Assembly (NCBI GenBank): GCA_910587425.1
Contig: CAJUKU010000002.1
Coordinates: 1 to 64,000, forward strand
Source of the DNA: an uncultured Muribaculaceae bacterium
GTDB lineage: Bacteria > Bacteroidota > Bacteroidia > Bacteroidales > Muribaculaceae
Length of the DNA stretch: 64,000 nt
Reading direction: 5' to 3'
The notes beneath the pieces are model-generated. The model did not search any database, was not told where the DNA came from, and worked only from the letters and a program-made list of their open reading frames with translations. Numbering within the stretch: position 1 is the stretch's first letter; every line of letters starts with the position of its first letter. Made by a program: the position numbers and the translations under genes. Below are positions 30,593-40,909 of the stretch, piece after piece.

Positions 30593-33487
30593 TTGAGGCA
30601 TTCTCAGATCCATATAATCCTTCTGCTCGCCGTCTTATGGGGAGCCGCCGCATGGGCATCAAACACCGCCGGGAGCCACAGAGCCTCCGGCGAAATACCG
30701 TATGCGGCTGTCGATACTCCGTCAGCGACAGGCACCGACAGCTTTGGGATTGATAAGAACGACAGCTCCGCGATAAGATCTATCAACGGGTTAAAGGAGG
30801 AGAATGCCGACACCGTCACGGCAGATACTGCCGCTGAGGATCACCGTCCGCACATAAAGCCGGGGGAACCGCTGCCCGATGATCTACGCGACTCGCTGAT
30901 GAACCGTACGCTGCTTGCTCCGGATACGGCACAGACAACTACAACCGGTTCGCGCATACGACGCGTGAAGACCGATATAAACACTGTGGTCGACATATCG
31001 GCTAACGATTCGATGGTGATCGAGGGGCGCAACAATGCCTATCTATATGGCGCAAGTTCGGTGAGCTACGGCCAGCAGCAGATCGATGCCGACGAGATTC
31101 GGCTGGACATGAACAACAATACGGTGTTTGCCATAGGTCGCCCCGATTCGGCGGGCGAGATACAGGGCAATCCGGTGTTTCAGGACGGCGGATCGGCATA
31201 TGAGGCTAAGACGATGGAGTACAACTTCTCCACGGAGAAAGGTATAATCACCGACATCATCACCGAGCAGGGGGAAGGCTACCTGACAGGCGGACGCGCC
31301 AAGAAAATAGACGAGAACACTTTCTTCCTGCAGAACGGGCGCTACACCACCTGCAATGAGCATGACAACCCGCACTTCTACTTTCAGTTGACAAAGGCTA
31401 AGGTGAAGCCTCAGAAGGATATTGTGGTAGGTCCGGCATATCTCGTGCTTGCGGGGCTGCCGCTGCCGTTGGCTGTGCCGTTCGGCTATTTCCCGTTCTC
31501 GGAGAAATATTCGTCGGGCATCATCTTCCCGACTTTCGGCGATGACTACAACCGTGGATTCTATCTGTCGAAAGGTGGTTATTACTTCGCGATAAGCGAC
31601 AATATCGACCTTGCGCTCACGGGTGAGATATACACCAAGGGTTCGTGGGGCATCAACGCCGAGTCGGCATACCTGAAACGCTACAAATATTCCGGATCGT
31701 TCAGCCTCAATTATCTCAAGACAATAACCGGCGACAAGGGTGCTCCCGACTATTCATCGATGACCAACTTCCAGATCCTCTGGAGCCACCGCCAGGACAG
31801 CAAGGCGAATCCGGCGATGACATTCTCGGCGTCGGTGAACTTCACCACTTCGGGGTATTCGCGTAACGCGCTCGACAGCTACTACTCATCGTCGTTCACA
31901 GAGAACACGAAGAGCAGCACGATAAACATGACATACCGCCGCCCCGGATCGAAATGGTCGTTCTCGACCACGGCGAGCGTATCGCAACGCACGCAGGACT
32001 CCACCCTCGCCGTGTCGTTTCCGAACGTCACCGTGACCCTCTCGCAGATAGCGCCGTTCAAGCGCAAGGTAGCTGTGGGCGCCGAGAAATGGTATGAGAA
32101 GATCAAGATGTCGTACTCCGGCGTGTTCAACAACTCGCTGACCGCCAAGCAGAATGTATTCTTCAAGAAGAGCCTGATAAAGGACTGGCGCAACGGAATG
32201 CGCCACAACATCCCGATTTCGGCGACATTCAATGCGCTGAACTATATCAACGTCACCCCGTCGATACAGCTGACAGACCGCATGTACACCACGAAAGTGC
32301 GCCGCCAGTGGGATCCGAACGCAGCAGCCGAGGTTTGCGACACGAGCTACAGCTTCTACAACGTGTGGGACTTCCAGACATCGCTATCGTTTGACACGAA
32401 AGTGTACGGTTTCTTCCAACCGATGGGTTTCCTGGGCAAGAAGGTGAAGATGATCCGCCACGTGATGACGCCTACGGTGTCGTTCAGCTACAATCCTGAC
32501 TTCAGCTCGCCTTTCTTCGGTTACTACGGCGAATATGAGCGCCCCGACGCTCAGGGCAACATCACACGGCAGAAGTATTCGCTCTATCCCAACAGTCTGT
32601 TCGGAGTGCCGGGACAAGGCACGTCGGGTACGGTATCGTTCTCACTCGCCAACAACCTGGAGATGAAAGTGAAGGATGACAACGATTCGATCGGCGAACG
32701 GAAAGTGTCGCTCATCGAGAACCTGCAGATCAGCCAAAGCTATAATTTCGCAGCCGACTCTCTGAGGTGGAGCAACATAAACACGTCGTTGCTTCTGAAA
32801 CTGACACGCAACTTCAATCTCAACCTGTCGGCTGTATGGGATGTCTATACCTACGGGCTGAACTCGGCAGGGAACCCTGTGCGCGTGAACCGCACGCGTC
32901 TGCAGGCGGGCAAGGGTCTCGCCAGACTGTCGAGCACCGGCACATCATTCTCCTACTCTCTCAACAACTCCACTTTCCAACGCAAGAAGAAGGATGATAC
33001 CGCGCCGACAAACCCGAACGACCGCGATCCGAACGATCCGATGGCTAACGGAGCGGCACGCCGCAACGAGCATGAGGAGCAACTTGACAACGGACTTGAC
33101 ATGGGACCGAACGGCTACATGAAGTGGAGCGTGCCGTGGAATCTGACGTTCAACTACTCAATCAGCTACGGATACGGGCAATTCAACAAGAAGAAGATGG
33201 AGTATGACGGCAAGATCACGCAGAACCTGAGCGTGAGCGGCAACATACGCCCGACCGCCAACTGGAATTTCTCGTTCTCGGCGAGCTACAACTTCGACAC
33301 GCACAAGATATCCTACATGACCTGCAACATCTCGCGCGAGCTGCACTGCTTCAGCATGCGCGCGAGCTTCCTGCCCGTGGGTCCGTACAAGAGCTTCAAC
33401 TTCTCGATCTCGGCAAATTCGGCGCTGCTGAAGGATGTGAAATACGAGAAGCGCTCTTCGTCGCGCAACGGCGTGACCTGGTACTGA
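30593..33487 (+). CDS. lptD: LPS-assembly outer-membrane protein LptD
   Basis: The 964-aa protein inserts lipopolysaccharide into the outer leaflet. A signal peptide (IHIILLLAVLWGAAAWA) precedes a Ser/Thr/Asp-rich linker. An OstA-like beta-jellyroll follows (about residues 130-260, with NAYLYGASSVSYGQQQIDADEIRLD). The rest is the C-terminal beta-barrel with many alternating aromatic strands. The only reasonable start is TTG at 30593; the next in-frame ATG is about 100 codons on. lptE is not seen nearby, as is common in Bacteroidales. Confidence 0.93.
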   Translation: MRHSQIHIILLLAVLWGAAAWASNTAGSHRASGEIPYAAVDTPSATGTDSFGIDKNDSSAIRSINGLKEENADTVTADTAAEDHRPHIKPGEPLPDDLRDSLMNRTLLAPDTAQTTTTGSRIRRVKTDINTVVDISANDSMVIEGRNNAYLYGASSVSYGQQQIDADEIRLDMNNNTVFAIGRPDSAGEIQGNPVFQDGGSAYEAKTMEYNFSTEKGIITDIITEQGEGYLTGGRAKKIDENTFFLQNGRYTTCNEHDNPHFYFQLTKAKVKPQKDIVVGPAYLVLAGLPLPLAVPFGYFPFSEKYSSGIIFPTFGDDYNRGFYLSKGGYYFAISDNIDLALTGEIYTKGSWGINAESAYLKRYKYSGSFSLNYLKTITGDKGAPDYSSMTNFQILWSHRQDSKANPAMTFSASVNFTTSGYSRNALDSYYSSSFTENTKSSTINMTYRRPGSKWSFSTTASVSQRTQDSTLAVSFPNVTVTLSQIAPFKRKVAVGAEKWYEKIKMSYSGVFNNSLTAKQNVFFKKSLIKDWRNGMRHNIPISATFNALNYINVTPSIQLTDRMYTTKVRRQWDPNAAAEVCDTSYSFYNVWDFQTSLSFDTKVYGFFQPMGFLGKKVKMIRHVMTPTVSFSYNPDFSSPFFGYYGEYERPDAQGNITRQKYSLYPNSLFGVPGQGTSGTVSFSLANNLEMKVKDDNDSIGERKVSLIENLQISQSYNFAADSLRWSNINTSLLLKLTRNFNLNLSAVWDVYTYGLNSAGNPVRVNRTRLQAGKGLARLSSTGTSFSYSLNNSTFQRKKKDDTAPTNPNDRDPNDPMANGAARRNEHEEQLDNGLDMGPNGYMKWSVPWNLTFNYSISYGYGQFNKKKMEYDGKITQNLSVSGNIRPTANWNFSFSASYNFDTHKISYMTCNISRELHCFSMRASFLPVGPYKSFNFSISANSALLKDVKYEKRSSSRNGVTWY

Positions 33488-33552
33488 TCCGCTCCGGTCA
33501 GCACCGCATACAGTCATGCGGAAACTCCCTCGAAATTCATCACGAGCCAAAC

Positions 33553-33571
33553 AAAAAGCCCTTGTGAAGGG
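33553..33571. terminator. Weak hairpin between lptD and tamB
   Basis: CCCTT (33559-33563) pairs with AAGGG (33567-33571). A five-A run precedes it, giving a T-tract on the minus strand, and TTGTTAATTT follows on the plus strand. It may attenuate lptD read-through. Confidence 0.3.
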
Positions 33572-33662
33572 TTGTTAATTTAAGCGGTCAGGAGTCAGCC
33601 ACGGCGGCTGCCTGACGAAGCTACGTTTCAACTAAAGTTTTAAGAGTTCAGCGGCACACATT

Positions 33663-36600
33663 ATGTTGTTCAAGCGCATTGCAAAATTCATTATATGGCT
33701 GACAGCCTCGGTGATTATCCTTGCCGTGGTGGCAGTGGCACTGCTTTACGTACCGCCGGTGCAGCGTGCAGTCACCAGAGTGGCGCTCGCGCAGGTGAAG
33801 AAGTCGACCGGCATGGATATAGCGGTCGAGAACCTGCGTCTGCGCTTCCCGCTGACTCTTGAGCTGGGTGGCGTCAGCGTGCTCGAAGCCACCGGCGACA
33901 CGATGGTGACCGCCGGGAGCGTCGGGGTGCAAGTGCGGCTTCTGCCGTTGCTGCGCGGCGATATCGATGTTGCCTCTGCAAACGCCCGCTCGGTGTTCTA
34001 CCAGCTCGGCACTCCGGACTCGGCTATGTGGCTGCGCGCCCGTGCCGAGGAGTTCCGGCTCTCCGCCGCACAGCTCTATTTCGGGCGCGGCGTGATCGAC
34101 ATCGACCGTGCCACCGCCGACAGTATCACCGTAAGACTTGTGATGAAGGACACTGTCACTCCTGCGCCTGAACAGACAGCCGCCGGCGCACCGCTGCGCA
34201 TCACAGCGCGCGAGCTTGCGCTAACGCGCGTGGACTACGCCATGACGATGCTTCCGGTGATCGACTCCATGCATGTACGTGCCGCCGGAATGCACCTTTA
34301 CGGCGGACTTGTCGACACGGGGCATAACCGCATTGATGCCGATTCAATCAGTGCCGATGCCGTAAGCGGAATCTATCTGACGCCATCGGCAGAGCAGCTT
34401 GCTGCATATCCGACCGACAGCCTGCGCGCCGACAGCGTAGCCGCCACTCCCGACTCCGCGCTATGGACCATAACCGCCCGGCATGTGGGACTTACAGCCA
34501 CTGACGCCGTCTATGCCATGCGTGGCGCCGTGCCGCAGCCAGGACTTGACATGAACTATCTGGAGGTGACGGATGTGAGCATAGCGGTCGATTCGTTCTA
34601 CAACCGCGGCACATCGATGACGGTGCCGCTCACGGAGTTGCTCGCACATGAGCGGAGCGGACTGCAATTGAACGCCCGCGGAACATTCTCAATGGACTCC
34701 ACTTCCATGCGTGCCACCGGATTCGACATATCCACGGCGTTCTCCACGTTGAAATTTGACGCGGAGATGGGTATGGGCACACCGCTGCCGGAACCGTCAT
34801 CGCCACTGCGCCTGTCGGCAACCGGCACCATAGCCCCCGCCGACGTGGCACTCGCATACCCCTCGCTTGACAAGACCCTCGCCACGCTTCCGCCGGGGAG
34901 CGACCTGACACTTCGCGCCGATGTGCGCGGAACCTCCGGACTGGTTGAGGTGCGCACGCTGCGCGCATCCATGCCCGGGATGCTCGACATAGAGGCTGAC
35001 GGAAATGTAGCGAATCCGTTTGATCCGGCACGTATTGACGGCAACGTAGCACTGCGCGGGTCGCTGACCGGTCTTAACCGACTCAAGCCCACCCTGCTCG
35101 AGGCTAAGGTGGCGCATGAGGTGAACCTGCCGCCGATGCGTGTCGACGGCAAGGTGACATACTCCCCCGCCGCCACCAACGGAATGCTGACGGTCACGTC
35201 GGCAGGAGGACGGATATCGCTTGATGCCGACTGGGTGGCACGCAACGAAGGATATGACCTCGATCTGGCGGTAGACAGCTTCCCGGTTGTACAGTTCCTC
35301 CCCAACATGGGGCTTGACTTCATAACCGCCACCGCACACGCCAAGGGGCACGGTCTTGACCCGATGAAGCGCACTGCGGCGACTGACGCACATGTAAGCA
35401 TAGACCGTGTACGCTACAAAGGGCGCACATACTCCGACGTGACGCTCGACGCCACACTCTCGGAGGGAAATGCACATGCTATGATCGTGAGCAACAATCC
35501 CGACGCAGTGTTCAACGCCGACCTCGATGCCATAATAGATGCCAACGGCTACAAATGGACGCTCGACGGCGATATCGCAGATCTCGACCTGCGCGCCATC
35601 GGCATATCGCCGACTTCCAACGGCGGCTCACTGAGCATCGCCGGCGAGGGATCGATCAGCAGCGACATGCGCGACATAAATGCACGGATCAACCTCGACA
35701 ATGTGGACTGGAACCTGGATGGATCAAGCATAGCGATACCGAAACTCGAGGCTCTGCTCAACGCCAACGATTCGCTTGTGACTGCTGATCTGACATCGGG
35801 CGACCTTTCGGCACGCGCCATAGCATTCTGCCCGCTCGACACACTTATGGCACGCGCCACGGCATTTCCAGCCGTGATCGACTCGGCTGTGGCTACCCGA
35901 AATGCCGACATACGCCGGATCCAACGCTCGCTGCCACCGCTCGACGTGCGCGTCAATGCCGGAACCGATAACTTCCTGACCGATTACCTCAAAGCTTCAG
36001 GAACCGAATTCGCCAACGCGCGCGTCACACTGACAAATGACTCACTGATAGCGTTCAACGCCGATGTCCTGCGCCTGCGCACAGGCTCGACACGTCTCGA
36101 CACCATCAGCTTCGGCGCCGTGCAACACGGCAAGTTCCTCGCCTTCAAAGCCGCGCTCAACAACCGCCCCGGCACATTCGACCAGTTCGCACACGTGAAC
36201 CTCACAGGTTTCCTTGCTGACGACAAACTCGCACTTCTGCTGCGCCAACGTGACATCAACGACCGCCAGGGATTCTTCCTCGGCGTTAACCTGACGATGC
36301 AGGATTCGCTCGCCACACTGCGCCTTGTACCCCGCAAACCTACCGTGGGCTACAAGGAATGGACCCTGAACACAGACAATTACATCAGCTACAATTTCAC
36401 CACCCACCGCGTCGCTGCAGACCTCACAATGCAGTCGGACCGCAGTCTCATAAAGATATTCACAGAGCCGTCAGCCGACACGCTGCGTTCGCAGGACGAC
36501 GTAGTAGTACGCCTGTCCGACATACATCTCGCCGACTGGTTGTCGATCTCACCTTTCGCACCGCCGATCAAGGGTGATCTCGGAGCCGACATGCGCATAC

Positions 36601-38432
36601 ACTGGGATGCCGACAACCTCACCGGAGCGGGAACCATAGGGGTGACCGATCTATATTACGGACGCGACCGTGTCGGTACGTTCGACATCGGCGTCGACGT
36701 CACTACCGGACGCTCAGGAGCGCTGCGCGCCGACGCTTCGCTGCTCGTCGACTCCATAAAGGTGATCACCGCCACAGGATCGCTCAACGACACCACGGCA
36801 GCCCATCCGTTCATGCTCGACTTCTCGATGATCCACTTCCCGCTGCACATCGCCAACCCGTTCCTGCCTAAAGACATGGCGCGTCTGAGCGGCACACTCA
36901 ACGGAGAGATGGATATCACCGGATCGCTCGCCGAACCAAGATTTGACGGCTATCTCACCTTCGACTCATCGGAGGTGCGCGTGGGAATGCTCGGTCAGAG
37001 CTTCAGATTCTCGGACGACAAGATACCCGTGGACAGCAGTGTGGTGCATTTCAACGATTTCACCATAACCGCAGCCAACGCCAACCCGCTCACGCTGAAC
37101 GGCACAGTAGACATGCGCCACCTGACAGACATATCGCTCGATCTCGGGGCAAAGGCATCGGACATGCAAATCGTCAACTCCAACCGTGCACGAGGAGCCG
37201 ATGTCTACGGCAAAGCGTTCATCGACCTCGACGCCGCTGTAAAGGGACACCTGAGCTTCCTCCGAGTGAACGCCGACCTGAGCGTGCTGCCGGGCACGAA
37301 CGTGACCTACGTGCTGTCGGGCGCCGAATCTGTCATAGCCTCACAGGCTACAGGCGACATGGTGAAATTCGTGCAGTTCTCCGACACAGCCGCCGTGCAG
37401 CAAGCCGACTCAGTGGCTATGCCCTCGATGGCTATGATGCTCGACGCCACGCTCAATGTGATGCAAGGATCGACGATAAATGTCGACATATCATCCGACG
37501 GCAAGAACCGCGCCACCATCCAGGGTCAGGGCACGCTCGATTACTCGCAGAACCCGATGAACGACGGACGCCTGACCGGACGTTTCAACATCAACTCCGG
37601 ATTCGTGCGCTACACGCCGCCGATGATGTCGGAGAAGAAATTCGAATTCGAGGAGGGAAGCTACGTGTCGTTCAACGGCGACATGCTCAACCCGATACTG
37701 AACATCCACGCCGTGGATCATCTGAAAGCCAATGTGACACAGCCCGGGCAGAACTCGCGCCTTATAGAATTTGACGTGAGTCTGGCTGTGACCAACACGC
37801 TACAAAACATGAACGTGGCGTTTGACCTGGCTACAAACGACGACATAACCGTGCAGAACGAGCTCGCTTCCATGAGCCAGGAACAGCGCGCCAACCAGGC
37901 TATGAACCTGCTGCTCTACAACACCTACACCGGACCCGGCACAAAGGCAAGCTCATCGCTCTCGGGTAACCCGCTCTACTCGTTTCTCGCCTCGCAGCTC
38001 AACTCATGGGCGGCAAACACGATCAAGGGTGTCGACATAAGCTTCGGCATAGACCAGTACAACAAGACTACGGACGGCTACACCTCATCGACGACATCCT
38101 ACTCCTACCGCGTGTCGAAGAGCCTCTTCAATGACCGCGTGAAGATCATCGTGGGGGGCAACTACTCGACCGATGCCGATGCCGACGAGAACTTCGAGCA
38201 GAACCTTATCAACGACATAGCGTTTGAATATATGCTCAACCGCAGCGGCTCGATGTATCTGCGCATCTTCCGCCACACCGGCTATGAGAGCATACTCGAG
38301 GGTGAGATCACACAGACAGGTGTGGGCTTCGTGCTCCGCCGCAAGATCAACTCGCTGCGCGATCTGTTCCGCTGGGCGGGACGCCTGCGCGACTCTGTGG
38401 TGAAACCAAAAGAAAACACTGACACGAAATGA
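33663..38432 (+). CDS. tamB: Translocation and assembly module protein TamB
   Basis: The 1589-aa protein is anchored by one N-terminal membrane helix (FIIWLTASVIILAVVAVALL) and then forms a very long beta-rich periplasmic body. The AsmA-like start (TGMDIAVENLRLRFPLTLELGGV) and the C-terminal TamB/DUF490 domain (about the last 400 residues, with VRYTPPMMSEKKFEFEEGSY) are clear. Family members bridge the two membranes and help phospholipid transport or outer-membrane protein assembly. Its last codons overlap tamL as ATGA, so the two are made together. Confidence 0.93.
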   Translation: MLFKRIAKFIIWLTASVIILAVVAVALLYVPPVQRAVTRVALAQVKKSTGMDIAVENLRLRFPLTLELGGVSVLEATGDTMVTAGSVGVQVRLLPLLRGDIDVASANARSVFYQLGTPDSAMWLRARAEEFRLSAAQLYFGRGVIDIDRATADSITVRLVMKDTVTPAPEQTAAGAPLRITARELALTRVDYAMTMLPVIDSMHVRAAGMHLYGGLVDTGHNRIDADSISADAVSGIYLTPSAEQLAAYPTDSLRADSVAATPDSALWTITARHVGLTATDAVYAMRGAVPQPGLDMNYLEVTDVSIAVDSFYNRGTSMTVPLTELLAHERSGLQLNARGTFSMDSTSMRATGFDISTAFSTLKFDAEMGMGTPLPEPSSPLRLSATGTIAPADVALAYPSLDKTLATLPPGSDLTLRADVRGTSGLVEVRTLRASMPGMLDIEADGNVANPFDPARIDGNVALRGSLTGLNRLKPTLLEAKVAHEVNLPPMRVDGKVTYSPAATNGMLTVTSAGGRISLDADWVARNEGYDLDLAVDSFPVVQFLPNMGLDFITATAHAKGHGLDPMKRTAATDAHVSIDRVRYKGRTYSDVTLDATLSEGNAHAMIVSNNPDAVFNADLDAIIDANGYKWTLDGDIADLDLRAIGISPTSNGGSLSIAGEGSISSDMRDINARINLDNVDWNLDGSSIAIPKLEALLNANDSLVTADLTSGDLSARAIAFCPLDTLMARATAFPAVIDSAVATRNADIRRIQRSLPPLDVRVNAGTDNFLTDYLKASGTEFANARVTLTNDSLIAFNADVLRLRTGSTRLDTISFGAVQHGKFLAFKAALNNRPGTFDQFAHVNLTGFLADDKLALLLRQRDINDRQGFFLGVNLTMQDSLATLRLVPRKPTVGYKEWTLNTDNYISYNFTTHRVAADLTMQSDRSLIKIFTEPSADTLRSQDDVVVRLSDIHLADWLSISPFAPPIKGDLGADMRIHWDADNLTGAGTIGVTDLYYGRDRVGTFDIGVDVTTGRSGALRADASLLVDSIKVITATGSLNDTTAAHPFMLDFSMIHFPLHIANPFLPKDMARLSGTLNGEMDITGSLAEPRFDGYLTFDSSEVRVGMLGQSFRFSDDKIPVDSSVVHFNDFTITAANANPLTLNGTVDMRHLTDISLDLGAKASDMQIVNSNRARGADVYGKAFIDLDAAVKGHLSFLRVNADLSVLPGTNVTYVLSGAESVIASQATGDMVKFVQFSDTAAVQQADSVAMPSMAMMLDATLNVMQGSTINVDISSDGKNRATIQGQGTLDYSQNPMNDGRLTGRFNINSGFVRYTPPMMSEKKFEFEEGSYVSFNGDMLNPILNIHAVDHLKANVTQPGQNSRLIEFDVSLAVTNTLQNMNVAFDLATNDDITVQNELASMSQEQRANQAMNLLLYNTYTGPGTKASSSLSGNPLYSFLASQLNSWAANTIKGVDISFGIDQYNKTTDGYTSSTTSYSYRVSKSLFNDRVKIIVGGNYSTDADADENFEQNLINDIAFEYMLNRSGSMYLRIFRHTGYESILEGEITQTGVGFVLRRKINSLRDLFRWAGRLRDSVVKPKENTDTK

Positions 38433-40717
38433 ACACGCTACGCCACATATTGAATCTCGCGCTGACTGCAGCGATCGCCGTTGCGGCAGCATCATGCTCG
38501 ACGACTAAACGTCTCGGAGCCGACGACGTGCTCTATACCGGAGTGAAGAAGATCGACATAACGACCTACGATAAGCAGCGCATAGCCCCGGGCGTACAGT
38601 CGGACGTGAAGAGCGCCGTCAACGTAGCGCCCAACAACAGCCTGATCTCTCCCTATCTGCGCTATCCGTTCCCGCTCGGTCTGTGGGTGTACAACAACTG
38701 GAGCAATCCGCCGTCGGGATTCAAACACTGGCTGTATGAGAAACTGGTGGCAGAGCCTGTGCTGATCAGCGACGTGCGTCCGGAAGTGCGCACCGAGATG
38801 ATCGACCAGATACTTGACAATAACGGATATTTCCGCGGTCACGCCTCATACGAGCTCGTGAAGGGGAAGAACCCGAAGAAAGCGAGCATACTCTACCGCG
38901 TGTCGACCGGTCCGGTATATCCGATCGACTCCATAGAGATGCTGCCTGACACCTGCCGCCTGTATCATCTGATCGACTCCGTGGCTAAGCGAGGCACTTA
39001 TCTGCGCCCCGGCTCACGCTACTGCACCGACTCGCTATCGGCGGAGCGCGTGCGCATCACCAACGCGCTGCGCAACCGTGGATATTACTTCTTCCGCCCC
39101 GAATACATAGAATATCTCGCCGACAGCACCATCACGCCGGGACGGATAGCACTGCGCATGGAGGTGGCGAACAATGTTCCCGACATAGCGCTGCGCCCGT
39201 ACAAGACCGGATCGATAGTGACCATTGTGAACCGCAACCTCGGGGGCGGATATGCCGACACCACCATGACACGTCGCGGAATGCTCGTGCAGATGAGTCC
39301 CTCGCGGCTGCGCAAGGGACTCATTCCCGGCTGCATAGCATTCCGGGAGGGGCGCACATTCTCCGTGCGCGACATGGATCGCACACAGACACGCCTATCG
39401 CAATTAGGCATATTCAACGGCATAGAGATCAACGTCTACCCCGACACGACAAAGCGGTCGACATTGAATGTGGAGATCAACTGTACGTTTGACGCCCCCC
39501 TCGAGGCATCGCTTGAGGTCAACGCCACCTCAAAGTCGAACAGCTATCTCGGTCCGGGTCTGATGTTCGGACTCACGAACCGCAACCTTTTCGGCGGTGG
39601 CGAACAGCTGAGCCTGAACCTCACAGGAAGCTACGAGTGGCAGACGGGACGCGAACGCCGGTCGGTGTTCAACTCCTATGAGGTGGGACTTACAGGCACC
39701 CTGTCGTTCCCGCGCCTGCTCGCGCCCAAGTTCATCCCGCGCTCACGCCGCGACGTGAACTGGACGCGCATATCGCTCAACGTCGACCTGCTCAACCGTC
39801 CGCACTACTTCCGGATGGCGCAGTTCAACACGTCGATAAGCTATGACTGGCGCGTGAACCGCTACATCTCCAATACGTTGACGCCGTTCAAGCTCACATA
39901 CACCAAGCTCCTCAACTCCACCGAGGAATTCGACTCGATAATGAACGAGAACAAGGCTATAGCCGAAAGCTTCAAGTCGCAGTTCATACCGCAGCTGCAG
40001 TACAGCTTCACGTATGACCGCGCGATTGACCCGAACAACCTCATCAACTGGTCGTTCACGGTGCAGGAGGCTGGCAATCTGTTCTGGAGCATCTACGAGA
40101 TTTGCGGCAAGAAGGGTGAGAAGACGCTGTTCGGAACCCCGTTCTCGCAGTTCATCAAGGGGCAGACGCAGTTGGTGTATAACCGGCGGCTTACCGGCGA
40201 CCACTGGCTCGTGAGCCGCGTGGCTGTTGGCGCGGCGCATGCCTACGGCAACGCCACGACGGTGCCTTACAGCGAGCAGTTCTACGTGGGTGGCGCCAAC
40301 TCGATCCGCGCATTCACCGTGCGCAGCGTTGGCCCCGGCAGCTACCGTGTGCCGGAGAACCTGATAAACGGATATTTCGACCAGACGGGTACATTCAAGT
40401 TTGAATTCAACGTGGAGTACCGCTTCCCGATCTTCGGCCCGCTGCATGGCGCGGTGTTCTTTGACTCGGGCAACGTATGGCTCCTGAAAGAGGATCCGTT
40501 GCGTCCGGGCGGTAAACTGAAAGGATCGACGTTCCTGCGCGATCTTGCCACCGGCACCGGCGCGGGACTGCGCCTGGATATCGGAATGCTCGTGGTGCGC
40601 GGCGATCTCGGCGTGGGCATCCACCTGCCCTACGACACCGGCAAGCGGGGCTACTACAACATGACCTCCTTCAAGAACTCCCTCGCCTTCCACCTCGCCA
40701 TCGGCTACCCGTTCTGA
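38429..40717 (+). CDS. tamL: TamL, lipoprotein of the BamA/TamA family
   Basis: The 762-aa protein has a lipoprotein signal ending AAASC (Cys23). POTRA-like repeats follow (about 40-370, for example YPIDSIEMLPDTCRLYHLIDS), then an Omp85 barrel (about 380-762). The barrel includes the lid-type motif in FYVGGANSIRAFTVRSVGPG and VEYRFPIFGPLHGAVFFDSGNVW. TamA-type proteins in Bacteroidota are lipidated and are called TamL. The pairing with tamB by a 4-nt overlap supports this assignment over BamA. Confidence 0.9.
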   Translation: MNTLRHILNLALTAAIAVAAASCSTTKRLGADDVLYTGVKKIDITTYDKQRIAPGVQSDVKSAVNVAPNNSLISPYLRYPFPLGLWVYNNWSNPPSGFKHWLYEKLVAEPVLISDVRPEVRTEMIDQILDNNGYFRGHASYELVKGKNPKKASILYRVSTGPVYPIDSIEMLPDTCRLYHLIDSVAKRGTYLRPGSRYCTDSLSAERVRITNALRNRGYYFFRPEYIEYLADSTITPGRIALRMEVANNVPDIALRPYKTGSIVTIVNRNLGGGYADTTMTRRGMLVQMSPSRLRKGLIPGCIAFREGRTFSVRDMDRTQTRLSQLGIFNGIEINVYPDTTKRSTLNVEINCTFDAPLEASLEVNATSKSNSYLGPGLMFGLTNRNLFGGGEQLSLNLTGSYEWQTGRERRSVFNSYEVGLTGTLSFPRLLAPKFIPRSRRDVNWTRISLNVDLLNRPHYFRMAQFNTSISYDWRVNRYISNTLTPFKLTYTKLLNSTEEFDSIMNENKAIAESFKSQFIPQLQYSFTYDRAIDPNNLINWSFTVQEAGNLFWSIYEICGKKGEKTLFGTPFSQFIKGQTQLVYNRRLTGDHWLVSRVAVGAAHAYGNATTVPYSEQFYVGGANSIRAFTVRSVGPGSYRVPENLINGYFDQTGTFKFEFNVEYRFPIFGPLHGAVFFDSGNVWLLKEDPLRPGGKLKGSTFLRDLATGTGAGLRLDIGMLVVRGDLGVGIHLPYDTGKRGYYNMTSFKNSLAFHLAIGYPF

Positions 40718-40818
40718 TGGCAACCGCCTGCAATTGTTAACGAATAAATGCGCGGCTCGGGATTCCCATTTGCGACAAATCATTTTATAAGATCCGCATC
40801 ATCTTGATGCACGTTAAC

Positions 40819-40864
40819 GGAGGTAGGCTGCGCTGCGCTCGCGCCATACCTCCGCCCCTACAAC
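40819..40864 (+). repeat. REP-like element C3
   Basis: GGAGGTA/TACCTCC palindrome with GC-rich core and GCCCCTACAAC tail, in the 192-nt convergent gap between tamL and the MBOAT gene. No separate terminator is seen there, so this hairpin may serve as one. Confidence 0.85.
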
Positions 40865-40909
40865 CGCTGCCTCACAAAATTCGCACTGTTTTTGGCAGCG
40901 TGGGGAGGA

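Noticed and set aside
40718..40818. Separate intrinsic terminator after tamL
   Set aside because: No stem with a T-run was found; only REP-like element C3 could serve that role.
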